Positions 1 through 7,166 of a DNA stretch of 9,959 nt are shown piece by piece. The stretch is taken from NCBI GenBank assembly GCA_009785885.1, contig WQUE01000247.1, positions 1 through 9,959 on the forward strand. The letters run 5' to 3'. Below the pieces are notes generated by a model. It did no database searches. It was given only the letters and a program-made list of their open reading frames with translations, and was not told where the DNA came from. This DNA comes from Actinomycetes bacterium. GTDB taxonomy: Bacteria; Actinomycetota; Actinomycetes; Propionibacteriales; Propionibacteriaceae. The number at the start of each line of letters is the position of its first letter. The first letter of the stretch is position 1. The translations under genes and the position numbers were made by a program.

Positions 1-420
1 CTGCCCGGCGCGGCGATGGCGGTGCTGACGCCCGACTGGGCGCGCTCGCCGATCCTCAACGCGTTCGTGTGGCACTCGTTCGTGATGCACCTGCTCCTGT
101 CGACGTACGTGATCATGCGGCTGGTCGCACGCGAGATGACGCCCAGCGCCCGCGACCTGTGGCGATCCGTGGTGTTCCTGGCCGTCGTGGTGCCACCCAC
201 CGCTCTTGTCAACCACGCCCTCGGCACGAACTTCTTCTTCCTGTCCGTGCCCGTCCCCGGGAGTCCCCTCGCCCCGGTACACCAGATGTTCGGCGGCTTC
301 TACCTGGTCGGCCTCGCCCTCCTGCTCGTGGTCTTCTGGACGCCGATGTACCTCCCTTGGGGCATCGTGCGTCTGCGCCAGGGGTTGACCGTCCGGGCGC
401 GCGCTGTGACCGTCTCGTGA
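1..420 (+). CDS. YwaF-like integral membrane protein, C-terminal part (5' end outside window)
   Basis: The frame is open from base 1 and ends at TGA 418-420, giving 139 residues; the start lies upstream of the window, and ATG at 16 is internal. Three hydrophobic segments are visible: about residues 21-41, 55-72 and 97-118. Between the second and third lies NHALGTNFFFL (71-81), which resembles the N-x-x-L-G-T-N-x-x-[FY]-L signature I associate with the YwaF/TIGR02206 family of multi-pass membrane proteins, followed by a Pro-rich loop and a final membrane span, as in that family. Their function is not established. The tail (IVRLRQG...) is basic and probably cytoplasmic. The next gene is convergent, 56 nt away. 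Family assignment rests on that one motif and the topology; another polytopic membrane family is possible. Confidence 0.66.
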   Translation: MPGAAMAVLTPDWARSPILNAFVWHSFVMHLLLSTYVIMRLVAREMTPSARDLWRSVVFLAVVVPPTALVNHALGTNFFFLSVPVPGSPLAPVHQMFGGFYLVGLALLLVVFWTPMYLPWGIVRLRQGLTVRARAVTVS

Positions 421-476
421 GGCGCCGGCGGTGGGACGGCCCAAACCCACGATCGACGCCTGCGATATGCATCACA

Positions 477-893
477 TCACGACGGTGGTTTCTCCGGGAT
501 CGGGTCGCCGTTCTGGTCCACGACCTGGCGGCCGTTCAGCGGTGAGGCGAGGCGGACCTCGACCTCCATTTCCCCTGCCACCCCTATCCAGGGGCCAGAT
601 CCGCGACGAACGCTCACCTGGCACGTGAGTTGCGCCGCGGTCGACGTCTCGGATTGGAGGACTCGAACCTGCCCATACACACTCCCGTCGACGCCCGCAT
701 TCGCCTCCACACCAACAGTGACGGTTGACGGCTGACCCTCAACCGGCGCCCACCAATGGCAGGGAGTCTGTTGCCACGCCAGCCGGGAAGATGTGGCGAT
801 GACCGTCACGACCAGACCGACGACCACAATGCCGATTGCCACGGCGACTAACCAGCTGCGGGCGGAGCGCCCCATGCCTGTCTGTTTCATCAT
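477..893 (-). CDS. Small membrane-anchored extracytoplasmic protein, partner of the upstream protease
   Basis: This is a 138-residue protein I do not recognise. It has a short basic N-terminus (MMKQTGMGRSAR), one long hydrophobic span at about 14-34 (WLVAVAIGIVVVGLVVTVIA) and an outside domain of about 100 residues that looks rich in beta strands. The outside domain has only two cysteines, Cys45 and Cys91, which could form a disulfide. The end is Pro/Lys-rich (PIPEKPPS). Its ATG overlaps the protease TGA (ATGA at 890-893 on the minus strand), with a second ATG directly behind and a GAGG-like ribosome site inside the protease end, so translation is probably coupled. Coupling to a secreted protease suggests a membrane-held partner, inhibitor, substrate or maturation factor; this is inference from position only. 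The span is not followed by a clear signal-peptidase site, so I favour an uncleaved anchor. Confidence 0.72.
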   Translation of the reverse strand: MMKQTGMGRSARSWLVAVAIGIVVVGLVVTVIATSSRLAWQQTPCHWWAPVEGQPSTVTVGVEANAGVDGSVYGQVRVLQSETSTAAQLTCQVSVRRGSGPWIGVAGEMEVEVRLASPLNGRQVVDQNGDPIPEKPPS

Positions 894-2200
894 GCTGATG
901 TCGTCCTCAGGTATCCGAGGAAACCATAGTACGCGTCCCAGATATCAGTGAAGTAGACCGTCGTAGAGGGAGTCAGCCCACCCAACTTGATCGCGCCACT
1001 CCCCGAGATCACGCCTTTCGCCGCGATCTGACCATCGGAGCGCACCGTGAACACAGAACCTCCAGAGTCACCACCCTTGGTTCCGACATTGCCGGCCCGG
1101 CTGCCCGACACTGCATGGCGTATCGTTCCTTCAAACGCACCCGTGTCCGCATTGTAGTAGTCAAGGTTCACAGCCACCTGATCGACAACCCAGCCGCAAA
1201 TCTCGCCTGTCGTCTGCCCCCCAGTGCAGAACTGATCACCGAAGTTGGATGAACGGCTCCACATCTCGACCACGTTCGACAGTGTGGTCGAAGTAGGGCC
1301 GCCGCGGTAGATGACGTTGTTGGACTTCAAAGGTGCGTAAAGCTGTATGATCGCGATATCGCCTCGGTATGTGGCCTGCCCAGTCATGAGTACCGTACCC
1401 GTGCCGGCATTCCACGACTCCTTCGACCCACTGGTCACGAACCCCATGTCCGTCCCATCCGGGGCATACACATCACCGCCATTCGGGATGCAGTGACCCG
1501 CCGTGAGCATCATGTAGGCAGTGCCGTAGTACCACGAGAACGCATCGCTGCAGATTCCGGTTACTGTGTTACTGATATGAATCCGAATCGCGGCCCCGCC
1601 GCCGTAGCGTGACACGTCCGAAGCCCGAGACCACGTTGCACTCGCCCGGAAGTCTGGCTGCACCCGGATGGCGATGTCGTCCACGCCGTACTTCTTGGCG
1701 AGAGACGACGCCACGCCAGGGGTCAGCCTCTTCAGGGTGACGACAACGCGCCCGCTGGCGTCGATGCCCGTGGAAACGATCTGGCCGCCCTTCAGCGACG
1801 TGTCGTTGCGCGCGTCGAAAACGGCGTTGTTCAACTCGTCGATCTTCTTCGCGTTCCGCTTGCCCGGCGACGCCGCCAGGTTGATCAGACTCGTCACGTC
1901 GACACTGGGGTCGTAGGCGGCCGCGCCGTCCTTCTTCAGTCTTTTCGCGTACTCCCGCAACTGTTTCGCCGCCGCCTTCCGGTCGGCCTTGCTCAGGGCG
2001 GTCGCCGTGGCCGAAACGGCGGGGAGGACGACAGTGCCGTCCTTGACATGCGGATAGCCGAAATCCTCGGGCTGGTTCTCCGCCGCCATGAGCGCGGCGG
2101 CGTAGACCTCCGCCAGATCGGGGGGCACCTGCGCGGTCTGGGTGATGACCGTCAGGCCGGACGGGTCGGTGTAGCTGCCGTCACCGGACGGTGCCGCCAT
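890..2200 (-). CDS. Secreted trypsin/chymotrypsin-fold serine protease with prodomain (S1 family, streptogrisin-like)
   Basis: The open frame from ATG 2200 gives 436 residues. The catalytic triad is visible: His236 in LTAGHC, Asp281 in GDIAII and Ser379 in GGDSGGS. Two cysteine pairs sit where streptogrisin-type (S1E) proteases have disulfides: Cys217/Cys237 around the active-site His, and Cys325/Cys335 in CTGGQTTGEIC. Residues 1-185 form a prodomain, with a Lys-rich helical stretch (70-92) and a G-R-V-V-V-T-L-K-R-L-T-P segment (150-161) typical of actinobacterial protease propeptides. The mature enzyme should be extracellular and cleave proteins after autoprocessing. ATG 2200 is probably not the true start: the signal peptide is encoded at 2201-2282 in another frame, separated by a G tract, and no good ribosome site precedes 2200. 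The catalytic half (about 890-1660) is poorer in GC (50-58% in the lines I counted) than its neighbours. Substrate is unknown. Confidence 0.85.
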   Translation of the reverse strand: MAAPSGDGSYTDPSGLTVITQTAQVPPDLAEVYAAALMAAENQPEDFGYPHVKDGTVVLPAVSATATALSKADRKAAAKQLREYAKRLKKDGAAAYDPSVDVTSLINLAASPGKRNAKKIDELNNAVFDARNDTSLKGGQIVSTGIDASGRVVVTLKRLTPGVASSLAKKYGVDDIAIRVQPDFRASATWSRASDVSRYGGGAAIRIHISNTVTGICSDAFSWYYGTAYMMLTAGHCIPNGGDVYAPDGTDMGFVTSGSKESWNAGTGTVLMTGQATYRGDIAIIQLYAPLKSNNVIYRGGPTSTTLSNVVEMWSRSSNFGDQFCTGGQTTGEICGWVVDQVAVNLDYYNADTGAFEGTIRHAVSGSRAGNVGTKGGDSGGSVFTVRSDGQIAAKGVISGSGAIKLGGLTPSTTVYFTDIWDAYYGFLGYLRTTSA

Positions 2201-2282
2201 CGCTGGTGGCCCCCCCCCAGTTCGTCAAACCGACAGCGAAGGCAACGCCGACGAGCGACGTCACGATGCGATGCCTCTTCAT
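2201..2282 (-). pseudogene. Signal-peptide segment of the protease, frameshifted by a nine-G tract
   Basis: On the minus strand an ATG at 2282 is preceded by a purine-rich ribosome site (GAGAGGGGA, about 9 nt upstream). It reads MKRHR, then a hydrophobic core VTSLVGVAFAVGL, then TNWGG. It then passes the nine-G run (plus-strand C 2210-2218), leaves the protease frame and stops at TGA 2183-2181 after 33 residues. With eight G the frame joins the protease exactly: ...NWGGPPAMA followed by APSGDG, with a textbook A-M-A / A signal-peptidase site. The intended gene is therefore 890-2282, about 463 residues. As written, the secreted form cannot be made from this ATG without slippage. It may be a sequencing error, a fixed mutation or a phase-variable switch. 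Confidence 0.78.
2210..2218. repeat. Nine-base homopolymer (C on plus, G on the protease coding strand)
   Basis: Nine identical bases lie inside the signal-peptide codons of the protease. One base fewer restores one continuous reading frame through leader and protease. It is the longest homopolymer I noticed in the window and is placed where a length change switches secretion on or off. Confidence 0.9.
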
Positions 2283-2510
2283 GGTGCGTGTCCCCTCTCG
2301 TGTGGCAAGCGCACGTCACAATGCGCCTGACAGCCGACCCCCACCAGAACGGGGTGCTCTCAAGGACGAAGGCCCGCTGTGCATCCAGTCAACCACGCGG
2401 ACGCGTCACGCATCGTTCATTCCGTCACATGGCCAAGATCGACCGTGAGCTTCGGCCGTCCCGTGCTAGCATCGGCACCGCTTCATCCCCACCCGTGGAA
2501 GGACATCGCC
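2283..2510. promoter_or_regulatory. Divergent intergenic region between protease and monooxygenase genes
   Basis: These 228 bases separate two divergently read genes and must hold both promoters. For the plus-strand gene, TGCTAGCAT at 2464-2472 resembles an extended -10 (hexamer TAGCAT at 2467-2472, 4 of 6 to consensus), about 40 nt before the start; no convincing -35 lies 17 nt upstream. On the minus strand a TTGACT hexamer occurs without a matched -10. CGTCAC occurs at 2314, 2404 and 2423, the last two 19 bp apart. A 5-bp inverted repeat (GCGCA/TGCGC, 2309-2326) is present. None is strong enough to name a regulator, and I see no open frame of coding character here. Confidence 0.4.
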
Positions 2511-2807
2511 ATGACCGTGAAAGTCGTCGCCGACAACTGGATTCGTCCCGAGGCCGTCGAGGAGTTCATCGCCGCCGCGCAGGAACTGGTCACCGAGAGC
2601 CACGCCAACGACGCGGGCTGCCTCGCCTACGACCTGTACCGCGACAAGGCGGACGCCCTGCACCTCACCGTGATCGAGGAGTGGGAGAGCCAGGACGCCC
2701 TGGACGCGCACATCGCAAGCGCCCACTTCCAGCGGCTGTTCCCCACGTTCGTCTCGACCGCCCAGGCGGAGCGGCCGGGCGTCATCTCGATCTACGAGAA
2801 GGCGTAA
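2511..2807 (+). CDS. Antibiotic biosynthesis monooxygenase (ABM)-fold protein, putative quinol monooxygenase type
   Basis: This 98-residue protein matches the size and pattern of the small dimeric alpha-beta ABM family: first strand TVKVVADNWI (2-11), helix AVEEFIAAAQELVTES (15-30), GCLAYDLYRD (36-45), strand LHLTVIEEWES (50-60), helix ALDAHIASAHFQRL (63-76), and C-terminal strand VISIYEKA. The E-x-W motif and the helix with His67 and His72 are usual in this family. Members include cofactor-free quinol oxygenases and many proteins of unknown role, so the substrate is open. ATG 2511 is chosen over the longer frame from 2379 because GGAAGGA (2500-2506 region) lies about 7 nt upstream and the family domain begins at once. 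It stands alone on its strand, and its stop is 7 nt from the convergent tkt stop. Confidence 0.85.
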   Translation: MTVKVVADNWIRPEAVEEFIAAAQELVTESHANDAGCLAYDLYRDKADALHLTVIEEWESQDALDAHIASAHFQRLFPTFVSTAQAERPGVISIYEKA

Positions 2808-2814
2808 CCCGCGG

Positions 2815-4899
2815 TCAGGCGGCCGCCATCGACTCCCGGGCGGCCGCGACGACCGCGTCGGCGGTGATGCCGTACTCCTGGTACAGCAGCGGACCCGCCC
2901 CGGACGCGCCGAAATGCTCCAGGGACACGCTGCGCCCGTCCTGGCCGACGTACTTCGCCCAGCCGAGCGCGAGCCCCGCCTCGACGCTGACACGCGCCTC
3001 GATCGAGCGCGGCAGCACGAGCTCCCGGTACGCCTCGTCCTGCTCGTCGAACCACTCCTGGCACGGCATGGACACGACCCGGGCCGCGACACCCGTGGCG
3101 GCCAACGCGTCCTGCGCGTCGAGCGCGATCTCGACCTCGGAGCCCGTCGCGATGAGGATCACCTGCGGGATGGCCCCACCGGGCGCGTCGCGCAGAATGT
3201 ACGCGCCCTTCGCGACGCCCTCGGCGGAGGCGAAGCCGGCGCCGTCGCTCCGGTCGACCGTCCGGACGTCCTGCCGTGTCAACACCAGCGCGGCCGGGCC
3301 GTGGGTGCGTCGCAGCACCTCCCGCCAGGCGACGGCCGTCTCGTTCGCATCGGCCGGACGGACCATCGCCAGGCCGGGGATCGCCCGGTAGCTCGCCAGG
3401 TGTTCGACCGGCTGGTGCGTCGGGCCGTCCTCGCCGACGCCGATCGAATCGTGCGTCCACACGTACACGACCGGCAGTCCCATCAGTGCCGCCAACCGAA
3501 CGGCCGGGCGCATGTAGTCGCTGAACACGAAGAACGTGCCGCCGAACACCCGCGTCAGGCCCTCCAGTGTGATGCCGTTCAGGGCGCCGCCCATCGCGTG
3601 CTCGCGGATGCCGAAGTGCAGCACGCGCCCGTCCGGGCCGCCCGTCCATTCCGCGTTGGACGCACCTTTCGGCAGGAAACTCGGCTGGCCCTCCATCGTC
3701 GTCAGGTTCGAGCCGGCCAGATCGGCCGAGCCGCCCCACAGCTCCGGGAGTTGGGGTGCCAGCGCCGTGATGACCTGGCCTGAGGCCTTGCGCGTGCTCA
3801 TCTTCCCGGCCGGGAACGCCGGCAGCACGAGGTCGTCCGGCAGCCGGCGCGCGAGGGCGCGGTCCAGCAGCCCCGCCTGGTCGGCGTGGGACGTCCTCCA
3901 CGCGGCGAACCGCTCGTCCCAGGCCTCGCGGGCGAGCGACGCCTTGGCCTTCACCGCGCGGCGCGTGGCCGCGACCACGTCCGCGTCGATCGCGAACGGC
4001 TCGTCGGCGAAGCCCAACGCCGCCTTCAGCGCGGTGATCTCGGCGGTGCCGACGGGCGCGCCGTGGATGCCCTCGCTGCCCGCCTTGGTCGGGAGCGGCC
4101 ACCCGATCACGGTGTGGACGCGGATGAGGGAGGGGGCGTCGGTGATCTGCTGGGCGGTGTGGATCGCGTCGTACACGTCCCCCAGCCGCTCGGTGTACGT
4201 GCCCCCGTTGGCGTCCGGAGTGAAGTCGATGTCCTGCACGTGCCATCCGTAGGCGCGGTAGCGGGCGAGCACGTCCTCGGTGAAGGCGATGCCGGTCGGG
4301 CCCTCGATGGTGATGTCGTTGTCGTCGTAGATCACGATCAGGTTGCCGAGGCGCTGCATGCCGGCGAGCGAGGCGGCCTCGGCCTGGACACCCTCCTGCA
4401 GACAGCCGTCGCCGGCGATGCAGTAGACGAAGTGGTCGAACACCGAGGTGCCGGTCGCGTCCGGGTCGTACAGGCCGCGCTGGCGGCGGGCGGCCATCGC
4501 CATGCCGACGGCGACGGAGAAGCCGGCGCCGAGTGGCCCGGTCGTGCACTCGATGAACTGGGTGTGTCCGTACTCGGGGTGGCCGGGCGTCTTGGAGCCG
4601 AACGTCCGCAGGGCCTCCAGATCGCCCAGTTCCAGGCCGGCCCCGGCCAGGTACAGCTGGACGTACTGCAGCACGGACTCGTGCCCGGCCGACAGCACGA
4701 ACCGGTCGCGGCCGATCCAGGCCGCATCAAGCGGGTCGATCGTCATGATCTTCTGGTACAGCAGGTACGCCACCCCGGCCAGCGACACCGCGCTGCCCGG
4801 GTGGCCGCTGCCGGCCTTCTGTACGGCGTCCACCGTCAGGACGCGCGCCACGTCCACGGCCCGCCGATCCGTATCGGTCCACGTGAAATCGCTCATCAT
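2815..4899 (-). CDS. tkt: Transketolase
   Basis: The 694-residue protein has the normal length for this thiamine-diphosphate enzyme, which moves two-carbon ketol units between sugar phosphates in the non-oxidative pentose phosphate pathway. Landmarks in order: SGHPGS (31-36), AGHES (71-75), PGHPEYGH (105-112), TGPLGAG (120-126), the ThDP/metal motif GDGCLQEG...YDDND (163-195), the catalytic Glu433 in GIREHAM, the pyrimidine-domain loop HDSIGVGEDGPTHQP (483-497), RPADANE (514-520) and the C-terminal HFGASG (662-667). AGHES departs from the GHGS/GHSS I expect, and TGPLGAG from TGPLGQG. Two adjacent ATGs (4899, 4896) follow an AGGAG...AAGGGAG stretch, so the upstream in-frame ATG at 4929 is rejected. 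It reads in the same direction as the lipid genes, 48 nt after the phosphatase stop, with no U-tailed terminator between, so it may be the third gene of that operon. Confidence 0.95.
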   Translation of the reverse strand: MMSDFTWTDTDRRAVDVARVLTVDAVQKAGSGHPGSAVSLAGVAYLLYQKIMTIDPLDAAWIGRDRFVLSAGHESVLQYVQLYLAGAGLELGDLEALRTFGSKTPGHPEYGHTQFIECTTGPLGAGFSVAVGMAMAARRQRGLYDPDATGTSVFDHFVYCIAGDGCLQEGVQAEAASLAGMQRLGNLIVIYDDNDITIEGPTGIAFTEDVLARYRAYGWHVQDIDFTPDANGGTYTERLGDVYDAIHTAQQITDAPSLIRVHTVIGWPLPTKAGSEGIHGAPVGTAEITALKAALGFADEPFAIDADVVAATRRAVKAKASLAREAWDERFAAWRTSHADQAGLLDRALARRLPDDLVLPAFPAGKMSTRKASGQVITALAPQLPELWGGSADLAGSNLTTMEGQPSFLPKGASNAEWTGGPDGRVLHFGIREHAMGGALNGITLEGLTRVFGGTFFVFSDYMRPAVRLAALMGLPVVYVWTHDSIGVGEDGPTHQPVEHLASYRAIPGLAMVRPADANETAVAWREVLRRTHGPAALVLTRQDVRTVDRSDGAGFASAEGVAKGAYILRDAPGGAIPQVILIATGSEVEIALDAQDALAATGVAARVVSMPCQEWFDEQDEAYRELVLPRSIEARVSVEAGLALGWAKYVGQDGRSVSLEHFGASGAGPLLYQEYGITADAVVAAARESMAAA

Positions 4900-4947
4900 C
4901 GGCTCCCTTTTCTCCTGGGTTGTCCTCATCGTAGCGGGCGGTCGCCC

Positions 4948-6153
4948 CTAGACTGCGGCGGCGGCCACGGCCAGGTCGGCGTCGAGGGCGGCCCAGGCCG
5001 TCTCCCGCCGGCCCGGATCGGCGAAACCGCGCAGCGCCAGGAACTCCCGCACCGCAGACCGGGCGACGTCCCCGACGGCGGAATACGGGATCAGCCCCGC
5101 GGCGTGCGCGAGCCGCGCCGCCCCGACGTACGTGTCGAAGAACCAGATCCCCATGTCGGCGTACTCGTCGCGGCGCTGGGGCGGGGTGCCGACGACATCG
5201 TGGATGAACACCCCGGCCACGTCGCGGGGCCAGCGGCGCAGCATCGCCCGGCCGGTGTCGACGTCCCCCTGGCCCGAGTCGCCGACGAACACCAGGGCGT
5301 ACTCCGGGAACAGCTCCCGGTACCGTTCGATGTTGGCCAGCTTGCCGGCCGCCATCGACTCGTGCGACAGCAGGTGGACCAGGCCACCGGTAAGCACCGA
5401 GTGCGGGCCGACGCCGCGTCGGGCCAGGCCCGCCCGCAGCCGGTTCTCGACCAGGCCGAACCGGTCGCCGGGACGGGCCGTGACGAACGCCAGGTCGCCG
5501 AGCGAGGTGGTGTGCCCGGTCGGCCCGTGGTCGAGTGCCGTCCAGAACGCCCGCACGCCCGGATACAGCGCGCCCTTCGGGTAGATCGCATCGTTCAGCC
5601 GGGCGAACGCCGTGTCGTCCACGTCGGACAGGATCTTCGCCTCGCGCGGCTGGCCATGGGCCGGTCGGGCATGCTCGGCCTCCCGCGCGATGTGCGCCAG
5701 CACCGCCTCCCTCGCCTCACCGGACGGGAGACGGCCGAAGACGAGGTTCTCCAGGTCGTAGTGGTCGGGGGCGGCATCGACGGCGTTCTTCAGCCGCGTC
5801 AGCGCGCCACCGTGGGTTGCCAGCAGTAGCCGGACGATTCCGGCCTGGCCGGCCAGCCCGGTGGCTCCGGCCTGCAGCGCGTGGAGACACCCGGCGCGCG
5901 CCCGCACGCCGAGGACGCCGCACCGCTCGACGCTCAGGATCTCGATCAGGCGGCGGCGGTGCGCCTCACGTGGCCCATGGTCACGGGTGCGCGCGACGAC
6001 GGCGTCGATCAGCGGCTGGTCGCGGCAGACCCGGTTCAGGTGGGCCGCGTCCAACCCGCCGACGAGGTTCACGAGGGCGGCGCTCCGCCACGGCCGGGGA
6101 CGCCCGGCGACGGCGAGGCGCAACCGTCCGATCGCGGGATCGACGACGTTCAT
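4948..6153 (-). CDS. App1-type phosphatidate phosphatase (DUF2183, HAD-like)
   Basis: The 401-residue protein has an N-terminal region of unclear function (1-170) and a HAD-like C-terminal domain. Motif I is LSDVDDTAF (175-183) with nucleophile Asp177 and Asp179; motif II is FVTARPGD (223-230); the motif III lysine is probably Lys271 in MAAGKLANI; motif IV is VFVGDSGQGD (288-297), and VFIHDV (315-320) follows. The order D-x-D-D-T, GDSGQ-x-D, then I-x-D-V is characteristic of the lipin-related App1 family, which in yeast dephosphorylates phosphatidate to diacylglycerol. No signal peptide or membrane span is seen, so a cytoplasmic or peripheral enzyme is likely. ATG 6153 overlaps the upstream kinase TGA (ATGA, 6150-6153) and has GGGGGA 5 nt upstream; the frame extends much further upstream but only as a shadow of the kinase. 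Activity on phosphatidate is inferred from family and neighbour. Confidence 0.82.
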   Translation of the reverse strand: MNVVDPAIGRLRLAVAGRPRPWRSAALVNLVGGLDAAHLNRVCRDQPLIDAVVARTRDHGPREAHRRRLIEILSVERCGVLGVRARAGCLHALQAGATGLAGQAGIVRLLLATHGGALTRLKNAVDAAPDHYDLENLVFGRLPSGEAREAVLAHIAREAEHARPAHGQPREAKILSDVDDTAFARLNDAIYPKGALYPGVRAFWTALDHGPTGHTTSLGDLAFVTARPGDRFGLVENRLRAGLARRGVGPHSVLTGGLVHLLSHESMAAGKLANIERYRELFPEYALVFVGDSGQGDVDTGRAMLRRWPRDVAGVFIHDVVGTPPQRRDEYADMGIWFFDTYVGAARLAHAAGLIPYSAVGDVARSAVREFLALRGFADPGRRETAWAALDADLAVAAAAV

Positions 6154-7166
6154 CGGCTTCCCCCAGCCCCACCCAGCCGCGGGGGTACGGCCACGCGCAG
6201 CACGCCCGGCCGCACCGTCACCGTCATCTGGGTGACACCCGGGATCACGTCCCCGTCGATCTGCGCCGGCAGCGGCCGGGTGGTCCGCGCCACCAGGCGC
6301 TCCACCGTGTCGTAGCGCAGCGGTGACGGCGTGGCCCGGAAGTGCAGCACACCCTTGGCGGCGACCGGGATCCATTGGAGTGGGTTCGCGAGCGCCAGCC
6401 GCAACACCTCCAGGCGTCCGTCGTCGAGCCGGGCGCCCGGGAAGGCGACGATGTGGTCCAGCACGCGGGGGCAGTTCGCGGCGAGCACGGTCCACGCCTC
6501 GGCGTGGAGCGCGCGGTCGTCGAGCCGAAGGTCCATCGGGACGCCGCGTGCCAGCACGCGATGCACCCCCGCCTCGGCGTACGCCACCCACCCGAGCGCC
6601 CGCTTCAGGCCGTGACGGACCTGGTCGACCGCCTGGGCGTCCCGGCCGAGCCCCGCCACCACCAGCATCGGCTGGACCGCGTCCGGGTGTCCGTCGCGGA
6701 CGCAGACGACCTGTCCCAGGTCGGCCGCGGCGAGCGGCCCGGCGAGCGCGACCCGGACGTTGCGCCAGGACGGCCCGGGACGCAATCCCAGGTTGCGGGC
6801 GTACAGATTCGCCGAGCCGGCCGGGACGACGCCCAGTGGGATGCCCGTGCCCGCCAACTCGCCGGCGACCAGGCGCACGGTGCCGTCGCCCCCGACCGCG
6901 ATCACCGTGTCGGCCCCCCAGTCGAGGGCGGCGCGCGCCTGGCCCGTCCCGGGGTCGCCGAGCGTCGTCTCCCAGACGCGCAGCGCCGCGCGCCCCAGTT
7001 GAGCGCACGCCTGCGTGAGGCGGTGGCGCGTCACGTCGGGACGGCGCGACGCCGGGTTCAGCACCACCGCCACACGCCGGGGCGGCGCGGTGCGCCGGAT
7101 GGGTGCGCGGTGGAACGGTGCGGGCGCCACCCGGGGCCGCAGGGCCTCCCAGGTGGTCGATGTCAT
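6150..7166 (-). CDS. Diacylglycerol kinase family lipid kinase (DagK/YegS type)
   Basis: The 338-residue protein carries the DAG-kinase catalytic domain: strand VAVVLNPAS (32-40), the nucleotide loop VIAVGGDGTVRLVAGEL (88-104), GVVPAGSANLYARNLGL (112-128, Ser where Thr is usual in P-x-G-T-x-N), AGLGRDA (171-177), DDGRLEVL (248-255) and a C-terminal QIDGDVI (302-308). It should phosphorylate diacylglycerol or a related lipid with ATP at the inner membrane face. The frame is open upstream to 8417 but that is antisense shadow of the SPFH gene. ATG 7166 is the first start that fits the fold. The GGAGG ribosome site is only 1 nt away, which is unusual, but a three-codon reading frame (ATG 7174, MEA, stop) overlaps the start as ATGA and may feed ribosomes to it. 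It is the first gene of the leftward operon, divergent from the SPFH gene. Confidence 0.88.
   Translation of the reverse strand: MTSTTWEALRPRVAPAPFHRAPIRRTAPPRRVAVVLNPASRRPDVTRHRLTQACAQLGRAALRVWETTLGDPGTGQARAALDWGADTVIAVGGDGTVRLVAGELAGTGIPLGVVPAGSANLYARNLGLRPGPSWRNVRVALAGPLAAADLGQVVCVRDGHPDAVQPMLVVAGLGRDAQAVDQVRHGLKRALGWVAYAEAGVHRVLARGVPMDLRLDDRALHAEAWTVLAANCPRVLDHIVAFPGARLDDGRLEVLRLALANPLQWIPVAAKGVLHFRATPSPLRYDTVERLVARTTRPLPAQIDGDVIPGVTQMTVTVRPGVLRVAVPPRLGGAGGSR

Noticed and set aside
430..449. GTGGG/CCCAC hairpin between the two convergent genes
   Set aside because: A 5-bp stem with a 10-nt loop and no T tract is too weak to call a terminator.
2314..2428. CGTCAC repeats (2314, 2404, 2423) as a regulator-binding array
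   Set aside because: A six-base GC-rich word recurring three times with unequal spacing is expected by chance here.
2048..3391. A 447-residue plus-strand frame across protease leader, monooxygenase and tkt end
   Set aside because: It crosses three genes on both strands and has only low-complexity composition.
4936..4947. Hairpin GGGCG/CGCCC after the phosphatase stop as a terminator
   Set aside because: The stem is 4-5 bp with a very short loop and no T tract on the transcript strand.
3886..5829. A 647-residue open frame on the plus strand opposite tkt and the phosphatase
   Set aside because: It is antisense to two genes with clear catalytic motifs. Its composition is Gly/Arg/Val/His-rich as expected from high-GC shadow frames, and it has no recognisable domain.
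6154..7008. Upstream extension of the phosphatase frame
   Set aside because: It overlaps the kinase in another frame, is Arg/Gly-rich shadow, and ATG 6153 has both a ribosome site and an ATGA overlap.
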